From NCBI GenBank assembly GCA_942490535.1, contig CALNXQ010000005.1, positions 310,001 through 374,000 on the forward strand: 64,000 nucleotides of DNA, given 5' to 3'. Below, one piece after another: positions 7,953-17,214 of the stretch. Both the position numbers and the translations under genes were made by a program. The DNA is from JAEINY01 sp942490535. Lineage in GTDB: Bacteria; Bacteroidota; Bacteroidia; Bacteroidales; Marinilabiliaceae. The notes under the pieces are model-generated. The model did no database searches. It was not told the DNA's origin and saw only the letters and a program-made list of their open reading frames with translations. Each line of letters opens with the position of its first letter. Position 1 is the stretch's first letter.

Positions 7953-10187
7953 TTATGCTTTTTCAAACTTGAACGTTACAAAATTACCGCGCATCCCGGT
8001 TCCACCCATGATGGGATCCACCATGACATTGGTAATCATCTCCGCGTCACTGGCTCCGCGACCAAAAGCGCGCGTTAACTTGCGATTGTTATGACCAAAG
8101 CCGTGTACCATATACGCAGAATCCCACCGAATCCGCTCCGTCACTCTCACTTTGATGGGAAAAGAGGATACGATGCCATCCTGATTCTGCAGGTAAATCT
8201 CTTTCCCATTCTGCAGTCCCCACTCTTTCGCTACCTTAGGATTCACCCACACCGTATTCTCGTCCATTAAATCCGTGAGGTTCGGATTATTTGCCGTACG
8301 TGAAAAAGTGTGCATTGGGGCGCGACCATAGATCAATCGATAATACCCTTGAGGCGGCTCGGGATGTTGCGTAAACTTCGGCATGGGATCAAAGCCATTC
8401 TCTTCCAGGGCTGTTGAATACAATTCAATTTTACCGGTATTGGTTTCGAATTCAATGGCTTCCCCTTCCTTATAATAGAGATCATCATAAGGGCGTTGCA
8501 TCTTTTTCACACCAATACGTTGCATCTCTTCCAGTGAAGAACCTACTTTTTTCAACTGCCAGTCCAATTCTTCTTCAATGCTATCGAATGGAAAATAATC
8601 CCCCACTCCCATGCGTTCTGACAGTTGTTTAGCCATCCACCAGGCCGGTTTTGAGTTATATTTAGGTGACATGGCCGGCATACGCAAAGAGATGGTTGGC
8701 TCTCTGTGTTGGGTCACACGCAAAGAATCGTAGCGTTCCAGGTAAGTACATTCCGGTAACACCACATCAGCATAGCCCGTAATTTCCATCGGCATGGTAT
8801 CTACCACCACCATCAGATCCAGGTTTTCGATGGCCTTTAAAGTATTTGGCCGATTGGGCAATGTTTCAATCAGGTTGGTTCCATTCACAATCCAGGCTTT
8901 AATAGAACAATCCATAGTAGCCGATGGAATAGTGGCATCACACACCCCATTCGCCAAAGCCAGATCTGCTAATTCATACTTGCCGCCCATGGCATCGCGC
9001 CAGGTACGCTTGGGTTGTGGATAGGGCGGATGCGGGATGCCCGGCACTTTCGCTTTGTCCGGGATATAAAACCCACCACGACGCCCCCAGGAACCGAGCA
9101 ATGCATTCAACATAGCAACTGCACGTAACCGTTGCGTATCATCGCCATACCAGGTTACATGTCGTCCAGGATGAACAATCACTGCGGGCGAAGCATTGGC
9201 CATTTCACGAGCGGTTTCCCGTATCACCTGTGGTTTAATAGTGGTGATTCCATAGGCCCATTCCGGGGTCATATTCCTGACATGGGCCTTGAGCTGATCG
9301 AATCCATACGTATACTGGTCGACATATTTTTTATCGTAACGCTCTTCATAGATTAACACATGCATCCAGGCCAACAACAGCGCAAGATCAGTTGATGGCT
9401 TAATGGGCAACCAGAATTTAGACTTACTGGCCGCTGTGGAAAAACGTGGATCAACGGTTATAATGGTAGCACCTTTATCAATGGCATCTGACATCTCCTG
9501 CACGTGCCCATTGTGCATATTCTCACCAATGTGCGACCCAATCAACACCATGCATTTGGTATCCCGAATATCGGTAGGCTCAGGCGAACTCAAACCCGCA
9601 CCATAGGTAGCGATAAAGCCTACTTCACGCGGTCCGCGACACTGTGCATAAGAGGGAGCTGTGATGTTTTGAGATCCAAGAGCATTTAGCAGATTCCCAA
9701 AATAAGTACCTCCGGATCCATGTGTAAACAAAGCCAAACACTCCGGCCCATGTTCATCGATCACTTTTTTCATTTTGCGTGAAATGAAATCAAAAGCTTC
9801 ATCCCAGGTAGCATCTTTGAAGTACTGATTACCGTCTTTATCCTGTATTCGAATCAGCGGATTCTTCAATCGATCTTCATCATGATACATTCCAACTCCA
9901 CCGGTACCCCGCGGACAGAATCGGCCATTACTATTGGGATCATCATCGTTCCCGATTATCTTCTGAATATTGCCGTCCTCATTTTTATACGTCCAGCCTG
10001 CACATTTCCAAAAACAAACCTCACAGTAAGTGGGGGTTCTGTTTAATTCTGATGCCAGCTTCCAAGGTCCTTTAGGAACCTCAGCATGAAGTTGATTTTG
10101 CTTAGCAAACAACAATTTTGTTCCAATCACCGCACCGGCAGTACTTAGCGTTGATATCTTTAAAAAATCCCTCCTGCTTGTACCCAT
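7953..10187 (-). CDS. Molybdopterin oxidoreductase, PsrA/PhsA-like catalytic subunit
   Basis: This large catalytic subunit has a Tat signal SRRDFLK followed by a hydrophobic stretch, so it works outside the cytoplasmic membrane. Counting from the upstream ATG at 10199, the [4Fe-4S] ligands are C59, C62, C66 and C95. The likely molybdenum ligand is C187 in SYAQCRGPREVGF, as in polysulfide and thiosulfate reductases. The C-terminal cofactor-binding domain ends with a GHNNRKLTRAFGRGASD segment. I prefer ATG 10187, which puts the twin arginines near the N-terminus. The downstream FeS, NrfD, YeeE/YedE and rhodanese genes point to polysulfide or thiosulfate; other oxyanions cannot be excluded. Confidence 0.88.
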   Translation of the reverse strand: MGTSRRDFLKISTLSTAGAVIGTKLLFAKQNQLHAEVPKGPWKLASELNRTPTYCEVCFWKCAGWTYKNEDGNIQKIIGNDDDPNSNGRFCPRGTGGVGMYHDEDRLKNPLIRIQDKDGNQYFKDATWDEAFDFISRKMKKVIDEHGPECLALFTHGSGGTYFGNLLNALGSQNITAPSYAQCRGPREVGFIATYGAGLSSPEPTDIRDTKCMVLIGSHIGENMHNGHVQEMSDAIDKGATIITVDPRFSTAASKSKFWLPIKPSTDLALLLAWMHVLIYEERYDKKYVDQYTYGFDQLKAHVRNMTPEWAYGITTIKPQVIRETAREMANASPAVIVHPGRHVTWYGDDTQRLRAVAMLNALLGSWGRRGGFYIPDKAKVPGIPHPPYPQPKRTWRDAMGGKYELADLALANGVCDATIPSATMDCSIKAWIVNGTNLIETLPNRPNTLKAIENLDLMVVVDTMPMEITGYADVVLPECTYLERYDSLRVTQHREPTISLRMPAMSPKYNSKPAWWMAKQLSERMGVGDYFPFDSIEEELDWQLKKVGSSLEEMQRIGVKKMQRPYDDLYYKEGEAIEFETNTGKIELYSTALEENGFDPMPKFTQHPEPPQGYYRLIYGRAPMHTFSRTANNPNLTDLMDENTVWVNPKVAKEWGLQNGKEIYLQNQDGIVSSFPIKVRVTERIRWDSAYMVHGFGHNNRKLTRAFGRGASDAEMITNVMVDPIMGGTGMRGNFVTFKFEKA

Positions 10188-10222
10188 TGTTAAAACCACT
10201 TAAATGTTCAATTACGAAGATA

Positions 10223-10230
10223 CAAAAATA
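10223..10230 (-). promoter_or_regulatory. Candidate promoter of the psr/Moco block
   Basis: The minus strand reads TATTTTTG, a match to TAnnTTTG, 24 to 36 bases before the two possible starts of the molybdoenzyme gene. No good -33 element was seen. It would drive the whole minus-strand block down to position 165. Confidence 0.4.
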
Positions 10231-10437
10231 TATAAATAACTGGATGTGTCTATTTACTACTATTAAGACTGAATTTAATTAAGAGCTTTACACCTCACTT
10301 ATCTACTTGTATTTCTTTTTCTTACATTTTCTCACAGCGATAGTCACAACAATTATTTATATTGAAACCAAATAAGAAACACTTCCCTATCAGCCTATCT
10401 AATGAACGTACTTATTAAATATTGCCATCTTAGCATT

Positions 10438-11007
10438 ATGGATAAAAATGAAATAACCGGAATTGTCCTCGCAGGCGGATTAAGCAGCCGCATGGGAACT
10501 GACAAAGGCTTACTGCTCTACAAGGGGAAGCGCATGGTGGAATACGCAATTGATATCCTGAAATTGCATTGCAATGAAATCCTGATAAGCACTAACAATT
10601 CAGCATATAAGGATCTGGGCTATCCTCTAATACCTGATACATACAAAAACAAAGGACCATTAGGGGGCATACATGCTGCATTAAGGGCTTCAAAAAACAG
10701 GTATAATCTATTCTTATCTTGTGATATGCCACATATAAATACAGAGGCCATTGAGGTACTGATTCAAAATATAAACCCTAACGTCTGGGGGTTAATCCCT
10801 AAATATGGGGAGACAATTGAACCGATGTGCGGTATATATTCGCAACAATTGATTACGGAGATTGAGGAAAGGCTTCAGCAAGGGAATTTAAAGTTGAGAC
10901 AATTCATTCTTGAGCAACCCATCGAATTTGTAGATTTCAAAAAATTAGTATTGAAATACAATAATCTATTTTCGAACATGAATTCCAAAAGTGATCTGAT
11001 GCATTAA
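10438..11007 (+). CDS. mobA: Molybdenum cofactor guanylyltransferase MobA
   Basis: MobA attaches GMP to molybdopterin, giving the bis-MGD cofactor used by DMSO-reductase-family enzymes such as the one encoded next door. The nucleotidyltransferase signature IVLAGGLSSRMGTDKGLLLY is at the N-terminus, with SCDMPH later for metal binding. I use the ATG at 10438 (MDKNEITGIVL), since the 12 codons upstream of it add nothing conserved. The gene is divergent from the psr block across roughly 240 bp. The length, about 189 residues, is normal. Confidence 0.92.
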   Translation: MDKNEITGIVLAGGLSSRMGTDKGLLLYKGKRMVEYAIDILKLHCNEILISTNNSAYKDLGYPLIPDTYKNKGPLGGIHAALRASKNRYNLFLSCDMPHINTEAIEVLIQNINPNVWGLIPKYGETIEPMCGIYSQQLITEIEERLQQGNLKLRQFILEQPIEFVDFKKLVLKYNNLFSNMNSKSDLMH

Positions 11008-11047
11008 ATAACGGTTCGAGAATATCACAATAATCAATTCAATTGGA

Positions 11048-11326
11048 TCAAGGTTTCACAACCTGCTTTTCAACCACCGAAATTCCTTTCATTACCCTTG
11101 GTAATCCAACGACATCTACGAGGCTAAACAGGGCATGATACAACTGCGATGGTGATGCTCCTTGCTGGAGACAAACCACCAATAAATCCTCAAACTTCGA
11201 CTGGTCATCATGCAATAAAGAAGTAGTCAACCGTACCAAATTAATAGTGGCTATATCCAGCGGTCCAACGGCATGCATGTGATCCAGTATTTTCTCATGC
11301 GTTAATTTATTTTTTATGGCACTCAT
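11048..11326 (-). CDS. Small carboxymuconolactone decarboxylase-like protein
   Basis: The 92-residue protein resembles the C-terminal half of carboxymuconolactone decarboxylase-like folds. The GASPSQLYHALFSLVDVVGLPRVMKG stretch parallels the family pattern of a helix, an acidic or aromatic pair and Gly-x-Pro. The AhpD-type CxxC is absent, so peroxidase activity is not expected. It is convergent with mobA (40-base gap). Function unknown; the family assignment rests on one motif. Confidence 0.5.
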   Translation of the reverse strand: MSAIKNKLTHEKILDHMHAVGPLDIATINLVRLTTSLLHDDQSKFEDLLVVCLQQGASPSQLYHALFSLVDVVGLPRVMKGISVVEKQVVKP

Positions 11327-11492
11327 TATTGTTTCTGTTTTGCTCTGTCTTCACTTACGTATCGCAGGCGGATGATTGTTAGTTAATCAAATATATAAAA
11401 ACGCAATCAGTCCAATCTAAAAGTTACATCAAGAATTGATTTTCTTCCACGAAACGAGATCGTGCTCTTTCTAAAATCCCTAATTGTAGCGA

Positions 11493-11523
11493 TTGATAAG
11501 CTTTCATGTATAAAGTAATTTTG
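11493..11523 (+). promoter_or_regulatory. Bacteroidota promoter for the porin gene
   Basis: TTG at 11493-11495 and TAATTTTG at 11516-11523 are separated by 20 bases, matching the -33/-7 architecture. The start codon follows about 60 bases downstream. Confidence 0.6.
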
Positions 11524-11583
11524 TCAGCAAATAAGTGGCAATTTACTTGAATACAAAACAGTCAAACATATTTACTTAAAAAC

Positions 11584-12750
11584 ATGAAAAAGGGAATACT
11601 TTTTTTATTGGGGTTAGCATTGCCATTAATGGTAAGCGCACAGGAACAAAATGTGAACGGTGCGGGACGCATCATGAAAAATTTGGATGATCAGAAAGTG
11701 GTGATTGGTGGCTACGGTCAGATTGATTATAACCAACCCATAGGTGGCGACACACGCCAAAATGGAAAGCTGGACGTACATCGTATGGTAATGTTATTTG
11801 GGTACCAATTTAACAAACGAACCAAGGTGGTTACTGAATTGGAGTTTGAACACGTCAAAGAAGTATATGTTGAGCAGGCCTTTGTAAATTATGAAATTTC
11901 ACCTGCACTAAACATCTCAGGTGGATTAATGCTGATTCCAATGGGAATTATCAATGAATACCATGAACCAACTACCTATAATGGAGTGGAACGACCAAAT
12001 GTAGATAGTTATATTGTACCAACTACATGGCGCGAAATTGGGGCTGGTATTAATGGAAACCTGCCTAATGCTGCCTTAAGATATCAGCTATATATTGTAA
12101 ACGGATTTAATGGCTATGCAAAGGGCGCTGGCGTTTTAGGTGGTAGCAAAGGGATCCGAAGCGGCCGTCAGAAAGGTGCTGAATCCTATATCAGTTCACC
12201 CAACTTATCAGCTAAAATTGACTATTATGGCATTCAGGGTTTAAAACTGGGACTATCTGGTTACTTTGGAAAAACTCAGTCGGAACTATACAATGGGCTG
12301 GATAAAAATGATGATGCCGCCAAAACAAAGGCTGACTCATCGGTTGTGGGCATGGCGATGATTGGATTGGATGCCCGCTACCGCATGAATAATTTTCAGG
12401 CAAGAGGTCAATTCATTTACAACAATCTTTCCAACACCAAAGGTTATAATGAATTTACAGGAAAAGATTTGGGATCTGCTATGTTAGGTGCCTACGCAGA
12501 GGTAGCTTATGATTTCAAATTTACGGAGACGACATTGACTCCATTTGTACGCTACGAGCATTATAATACGCATCACAAAACAGATGGCATTGAAGCAAAG
12601 GACGCTTACAAAGTCAATGAGTTCATTGCAGGTTTAGGATATAAAGTAGCAGATGGGGTGGTTTTCAAAGCAGACATGCAATTCAGAAAACCTGAGTCAG
12701 CTGACGAATATTCAAAGATATTTAACATGGGCATTGGTTTTTGGTTTTAA
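11584..12750 (+). CDS. Outer-membrane porin, OprO/OprP-like
   Basis: The 388-residue protein begins with a clear signal peptide cut after MVSA. It continues as an aromatic-rich, alternating sequence typical of a beta barrel, ending in a terminal aromatic (GIGFWF). Segments such as RMVMLFGYQFNKRTKVVTELEFEH and GGLMLIPMGIINEYHEPTTYNG resemble phosphate-selective porin-like proteins of Bacteroidota. It probably passes small solutes or anions through the outer membrane; the solute is not identifiable. It precedes an FMN-binding protein gene, separated by a strong hairpin. Confidence 0.8.
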   Translation: MKKGILFLLGLALPLMVSAQEQNVNGAGRIMKNLDDQKVVIGGYGQIDYNQPIGGDTRQNGKLDVHRMVMLFGYQFNKRTKVVTELEFEHVKEVYVEQAFVNYEISPALNISGGLMLIPMGIINEYHEPTTYNGVERPNVDSYIVPTTWREIGAGINGNLPNAALRYQLYIVNGFNGYAKGAGVLGGSKGIRSGRQKGAESYISSPNLSAKIDYYGIQGLKLGLSGYFGKTQSELYNGLDKNDDAAKTKADSSVVGMAMIGLDARYRMNNFQARGQFIYNNLSNTKGYNEFTGKDLGSAMLGAYAEVAYDFKFTETTLTPFVRYEHYNTHHKTDGIEAKDAYKVNEFIAGLGYKVADGVVFKADMQFRKPESADEYSKIFNMGIGFWF

Positions 12751-12775
12751 TCCATAATAATATCTATCAGGAAAC

Positions 12776-12813
12776 TGGTCTGTTGGTGTATGCCCCAACA
12801 GACCACTTTCTGT
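12776..12813 (+). terminator. Hairpin after the porin gene
   Basis: Arms TGGTCTGTTGG (12776-12786) and CCAACAGACCA (12795-12805) pair perfectly over 11 bp and are followed by CTTTCTGT. The weak T-run suggests partial termination, which would lower expression of the downstream FMN-binding protein relative to the porin. Confidence 0.6.
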
Positions 12814-12837
12814 ATCTAAAACAAATGGGAGGGGAAG

Positions 12838-13338
12838 ATGATGAAGATTTTATTGATTTCGTTAGGGCTTCTGCTATTTAGCAGCGCTCAGGCTTATAAT
12901 CCAAAATACGAGAAAAAATTAAAGAAAGAATTATCAAGCGTTTTCGAAAATTACGATCATAGTAAATGTGAGCTTATTCGAGCCATTGTAGATTCAACTA
13001 GTAATATCACTTCTGAGATATATTCAATCAACGGTAATGCCGAAAACAAACTGGGCTATTTTGCCGTCTCTCAAGGGAATGGCCGGTTTGAAACTTTTGA
13101 CTTTCTGGTGATTTACGATCTGAATAAACAGATCCAAAAAGTGAAGATATTGTTATATTGCTCTACATACGGTTATGAAATCGGCAGCAAACGCTGGTTA
13201 CAACAGTTCAAGGAACACGATGTACATCACCACTTTAAATACAACGATGACATCCAAGGCATCAGCGGTGCAACCGTCAGCGGCCGAGGGTTGACCGAAG
13301 GGATCAATCGCCTCAATGTGCTTATGGAGGGCCTATAG
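12838..13338 (+). CDS. Exported FMN-binding domain protein (flavinylation target)
   Basis: The protein has 166 residues with a signal peptide ending near AQA. The C-terminal DIQGISGATVSGRGL (about 140-154) matches the D-x-x-S-G-A-T motif that ApbE modifies by attaching FMN to the Thr in NqrC/RnfG-type domains. It would therefore be a periplasmic flavoprotein for one-electron transfer. There is no other redox domain, so it probably accepts electrons from a partner encoded elsewhere. The adjacent porin may let a small oxidant or shuttle reach it, which is inference. Confidence 0.75.
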   Translation: MMKILLISLGLLLFSSAQAYNPKYEKKLKKELSSVFENYDHSKCELIRAIVDSTSNITSEIYSINGNAENKLGYFAVSQGNGRFETFDFLVIYDLNKQIQKVKILLYCSTYGYEIGSKRWLQQFKEHDVHHHFKYNDDIQGISGATVSGRGLTEGINRLNVLMEGL

Positions 13339-14041
13339 AGGCGCAGTTGAAAAAGACACTTCATATGAACGGTCATAAAATATGCCGGACACTCTGAACG
13401 CTGATTATTTATCCAGACGGCTAGCCACCTATGGCATAAACAGAAGCAACTCGGATATAGACAGAAGTCCTTGCAAAAAAATCCATGGCTCAGCGGAGCC
13501 GCTTCGTACCGCGTTCGACACACCTTCGGGGTAACTCCGCTCTTAGCGGAATTGATCCGAAGCAATTAGGGTCCCAGTTCAAATCATACAGTGAGCAGAC
13601 ATTTGGAAACAATGCTCTTGACTTACAATTAAATGATAAAGATTGACTCCGTGACTTTGCAAAAAAGAAATAAACTACAAATAGGCATGTCAAGCATCCA
13701 TCACAAAATGCACAATGATGCCTTTATCTATCATTCTGCTACTTCATTGGTCTAAGCTTTATCAATTAAGTTTTCATCGCTACACTCAACCTCAAAGCGT
13801 CCTGCAATAAATCGAACCTTCCAGCAAAGCTTTTTTTCATCCTTCCATATTTTCGCTCCTTATGGCGAGGGTATTCATCTTTTTTTTGACGAACGCACAA
13901 AACTTATTTACTAAACACCAAACACCACGAGTTAGATTCAATTCATTTTGGGGATTTTTAATTATGTTTGTAGTAATAAAATGTTAAAAATTGTCATATC
14001 CACCATATATTTAGGTTGTAGGGGGCAAAAAATTACCGTGG
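13339..14041. other. Non-coding stretch of about 700 bp
   Basis: I see no supportable gene here. The open frames on either strand have no recognisable motif. A short GCGGAGCCGCTTCG-type palindromic patch lies near 13493, and T-rich and A-rich stretches lie at 13830-13900. The last 80 bases before 14042 probably hold the promoter of the type IX operon, with TTG near 13995 and an imperfect -7 before the start. Confidence 0.5.
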
Positions 14042-16279
14042 ATGAAAAATAATTGGTTCCGTATATCTTCAATAATTGTGCTCTTCACCTTATTGAATCA
14101 AGCACTTTCATATGCTCAAACAACTCCTTCGGCAACAATTGAAGGGGATACGGCTGTATGCGAAAAGGGAGAAATCCATTTAAAAATTAAATTTCAAGGA
14201 AAGTCTCCTTTTGGTTTTATCTATAAAAATCAAAAAGGGGATCAGTGGATACGAACCAAACCCATCTTTGAAAATCAATTGGTAGATGGTTTTTTCATCG
14301 AAACACTGGGGGTTTCTCAAACCGATCAATTTGAGTTAGTGGAGTTTTTTGATGGAAATATGCCACTTGGCGATTGGGTTTCGGGAAAAGGTTACAAAAC
14401 CGTGTCGGGTGGTGCTGATATACGCGTGGATAGAACCCCTGTACCGAAAGCGGGAGGTAATGTTATAGAATGTGGCTACTCCTATGCGCTGCAAGCCCTT
14501 CCACAAGAGGCCTCCAATGAAACCTTCTGGGATGATGTCGTAAATGGGAACTTTAATGACCCTACGAATCCCAATGCTTTATTTACCGCTTATACTGCTG
14601 GTAATCATATACTTACATTCAATGAAAAAAGCGGAACCTGTATTGGTCAGGATCAAGTGCAAATAACCTTACAAGGATCACCAACATCTACCATTAGCGG
14701 TGAAACAACAATTTGCTCTACAGATGGTAATGAATACACCTTGCCTATAATAGTGTCTCTTGAAGGGACTGGGCCATTCAAATATACCATTTCAAATGGA
14801 ACTGATTACAATGAGCTTTTTTCCAATCAACCTGCAGGAATTAAAACTTTTGAAATACCTGTAACGGGCAAAAGCGAATACAAACTGATTAAATTATCCG
14901 ACATCAATAACTGTACAGCTAATGACGAGGGCATGACAGGAATTGGAATTGTAAATGACAATAAACCCAACACCTTTGCAGGAGATGATGCTGTTGTTTG
15001 TGGTGATCCAAAGAATTATCAATTACGGGGTTCCAACAATCCGCATGAAGTGCGCAGCTGGTCGACAGGAACCGAGGCAATCACTTTCGATGAGATTAAT
15101 AATAACACGACAAAAATATCTACATCCGAATATGGACGCTATACGATTACATGGAGTGAAACAAACTTAGGTTGCACAGCCACTGACAAAATTGAACTTA
15201 AATTCAATCCAAAACCAACATTAACGTTATCACAGTCTGAAGTTAATATTTGTGAAGGATCAAGTACAAATATGCAATTTACTACTGAAGCAGCGACGTA
15301 TAGTTACCCCTTATACCTCGAATACACTTTCGATACTTCTAATCGCACTGTGAGTGTAGATCCATCAACCACATCTATCGATCTGGAACCTACAAATACT
15401 ACTGACTATTACTTAACAAAACTTAAAGACACTGATGGCTGTTCATCCGATATCACTGATAAGTTCTCCGTTGTAGTTCATTCAGTTCCGGTAGCGAATG
15501 CAGGAGATGATAAATCAGATTGTAGCAATACAGTGCAATTAGAGGCTCAGATAACAGATGGCAACCGTGGCTTTTGGAGTTCAGAATTCAACTTTTTTAA
15601 TGATAGTACTAATCCACAATCCACATTTACACTTCCTCCGGATTATAATCAGAAAGCAACAGAAGATTTTGAATTGACCTGGACTGAAATTAATGGCCAA
15701 AACAAAAATTGTACGGACCAGAAAAGTATCACTATAACACTAGATCAACAACCAGAAGGTATTAAGGCGATAAAAGATACTACGCTGTACCACAATGTCA
15801 ACTCGGTTCTTGTTCATGGACTTTCCAAAAACAACATGCATGAAGAAATGAATACCATTTGGGAATCAGAAAGCACAGGGATAAAGATTAGTAATCCATC
15901 ATTTACCGAAACGACGATATCCGACATAGAAAAAGGAAGCCATGTATTAATATGGAAAGTTGAAAATGGCACATGCGCAGTTGTAACGGATTCTATTACT
16001 ATTATTTATACTGGACTAAAAGCCCCCAATGGTTTTTCACCCGATGGAGATGGCATTAATGATGTTTTCAGAATAGGTGGCTCAGAACAAATTAATAATC
16101 ATGAATTTATAGTATTTAACATCAATGGGGAAGTGGTCTATAGCACGACTAAGTTAACACCTCAAGGTTGGGATGGAGTTGGTTTTGATGGTCCATTACA
16201 AGATGGCACCTACTATTACATCTTTAAAGGAGATGGCATAAATCCTATAAAAGAATACCTAGTGATTAAAAGTAAATAA
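14042..16279 (+). CDS. Type IX-secreted surface protein with type B (gliding-type) C-terminal domain
   Basis: The 745-residue protein starts with a signal peptide ending near SYAQ. It continues as several Ig/PKD-like beta-sandwich segments with paired cysteines (for example CEKGEIHLKIKF and CEGSSTNMQF). The C-terminal domain begins at about 658 with APNGFSPDGDGINDVF, the gliding motility-associated or type B sorting signal read by the type IX system. It should be exported and displayed or released at the surface, perhaps as an adhesin. Six bases downstream lies a PorP/SprF gene, the known genetic partner for type B cargo. Confidence 0.88.
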   Translation: MKNNWFRISSIIVLFTLLNQALSYAQTTPSATIEGDTAVCEKGEIHLKIKFQGKSPFGFIYKNQKGDQWIRTKPIFENQLVDGFFIETLGVSQTDQFELVEFFDGNMPLGDWVSGKGYKTVSGGADIRVDRTPVPKAGGNVIECGYSYALQALPQEASNETFWDDVVNGNFNDPTNPNALFTAYTAGNHILTFNEKSGTCIGQDQVQITLQGSPTSTISGETTICSTDGNEYTLPIIVSLEGTGPFKYTISNGTDYNELFSNQPAGIKTFEIPVTGKSEYKLIKLSDINNCTANDEGMTGIGIVNDNKPNTFAGDDAVVCGDPKNYQLRGSNNPHEVRSWSTGTEAITFDEINNNTTKISTSEYGRYTITWSETNLGCTATDKIELKFNPKPTLTLSQSEVNICEGSSTNMQFTTEAATYSYPLYLEYTFDTSNRTVSVDPSTTSIDLEPTNTTDYYLTKLKDTDGCSSDITDKFSVVVHSVPVANAGDDKSDCSNTVQLEAQITDGNRGFWSSEFNFFNDSTNPQSTFTLPPDYNQKATEDFELTWTEINGQNKNCTDQKSITITLDQQPEGIKAIKDTTLYHNVNSVLVHGLSKNNMHEEMNTIWESESTGIKISNPSFTETTISDIEKGSHVLIWKVENGTCAVVTDSITIIYTGLKAPNGFSPDGDGINDVFRIGGSEQINNHEFIVFNINGEVVYSTTKLTPQGWDGVGFDGPLQDGTYYYIFKGDGINPIKEYLVIKSK

Positions 16280-16285
16280 ACATAA

Positions 16286-17203
16286 ATGAAGAAAGCAGGA
16301 TTATTCATCTTAGTGCTTGTGAGTATAGCCATTGATGGCATTGCCCAAAAAGATGTGGTGATGAGTCAATACATGCACAACCGCTACACTATTAATCCGG
16401 CCTTTGCTGGCAACCGCGAAACACTATCTCTTTTTGGAACTTTTCGTAAAAAATGGGCAGGGGTGAATAAGTCTCCACACGCACAATACGTCTCGGGTCA
16501 CGCGCCATTAAAAAATGAAAACGTAGCTCTCGGATTAGAAATATACAACCAACAGGTAGCTGTTACAGGACAGACTGGAATTTCTTTTTCTTATACCTAC
16601 AGACTACAATTGGATAATGATCAAAAACTGGCCTTTTCCTTGTCAGGTGGAGCCGCATTTAGATATTCAAACTGGTCTGATGTTAAAACCTTAAATGATT
16701 TTAAGACGGATCCTATATTTAGCACTAATGAAAGCAATATTGCTCCCCTGATAGGCTTTGGAGCTGCCTGGTACAGCAACAAGTACTTTGCAGGCTTTTC
16801 CATCCCTAGCTTCTTCTATTACGATACGTACGTTGAAGAAAAGAGCAGCTTTGCATTGGATAAAGCCAATTACCTGTTCACCGGAGGCTACTTATTTGAG
16901 TTAGCAGACAGATGGGATATACAACCAACTTTTCTGGCTAGAATCAATCCATCTGAATCTACCATTGTGGATGTGAATGCGACCGTTATTTATGATAATA
17001 TGCTCTGGCTGGGAGCCTCCTACCGAACCACAAATGAATACGTGGCGATGGTCGGCTATCAAATCACACCGCAATTGAGATTTTCCTATAGTTTTGACTA
17101 TACTGCCGGAGATATTGCCACCTATAATAACGGGACACACGAAATAGCTTTACAATTTGACTTTGGTTTCAGAGTGAACACCCCTAATCCAAAATTCTTT
17201 TAA
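16286..17203 (+). CDS. PorP/SprF family type IX membrane protein
   Basis: The 305-residue protein has a signal peptide (cut near IDGIAQ) and the family opening DVVMSQYMHNRYTINPAFAGN at about 24-44. The rest is an outer-membrane barrel-like sequence with terminal segment FDFGFRVN. SprF-type proteins help secrete and anchor a specific type B cargo, usually encoded just upstream, as here. The 6-base gap before and 11-base gap after place it in the middle of the operon. Confidence 0.9.
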   Translation: MKKAGLFILVLVSIAIDGIAQKDVVMSQYMHNRYTINPAFAGNRETLSLFGTFRKKWAGVNKSPHAQYVSGHAPLKNENVALGLEIYNQQVAVTGQTGISFSYTYRLQLDNDQKLAFSLSGGAAFRYSNWSDVKTLNDFKTDPIFSTNESNIAPLIGFGAAWYSNKYFAGFSIPSFFYYDTYVEEKSSFALDKANYLFTGGYLFELADRWDIQPTFLARINPSESTIVDVNATVIYDNMLWLGASYRTTNEYVAMVGYQITPQLRFSYSFDYTAGDIATYNNGTHEIALQFDFGFRVNTPNPKFF

Positions 17204-17214
17204 ACAGAATCTCT

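Noticed and set aside
13560..13600. T-arm-like GTTCAAATC as a possible tRNA
   Set aside because: No acceptor, D or anticodon stem can be formed around it.
13227..13693. Minus-strand frames across the 13.3-13.7 kb gap
   Set aside because: They run into the FMN-binding gene in antisense, with no signal peptide or motif.
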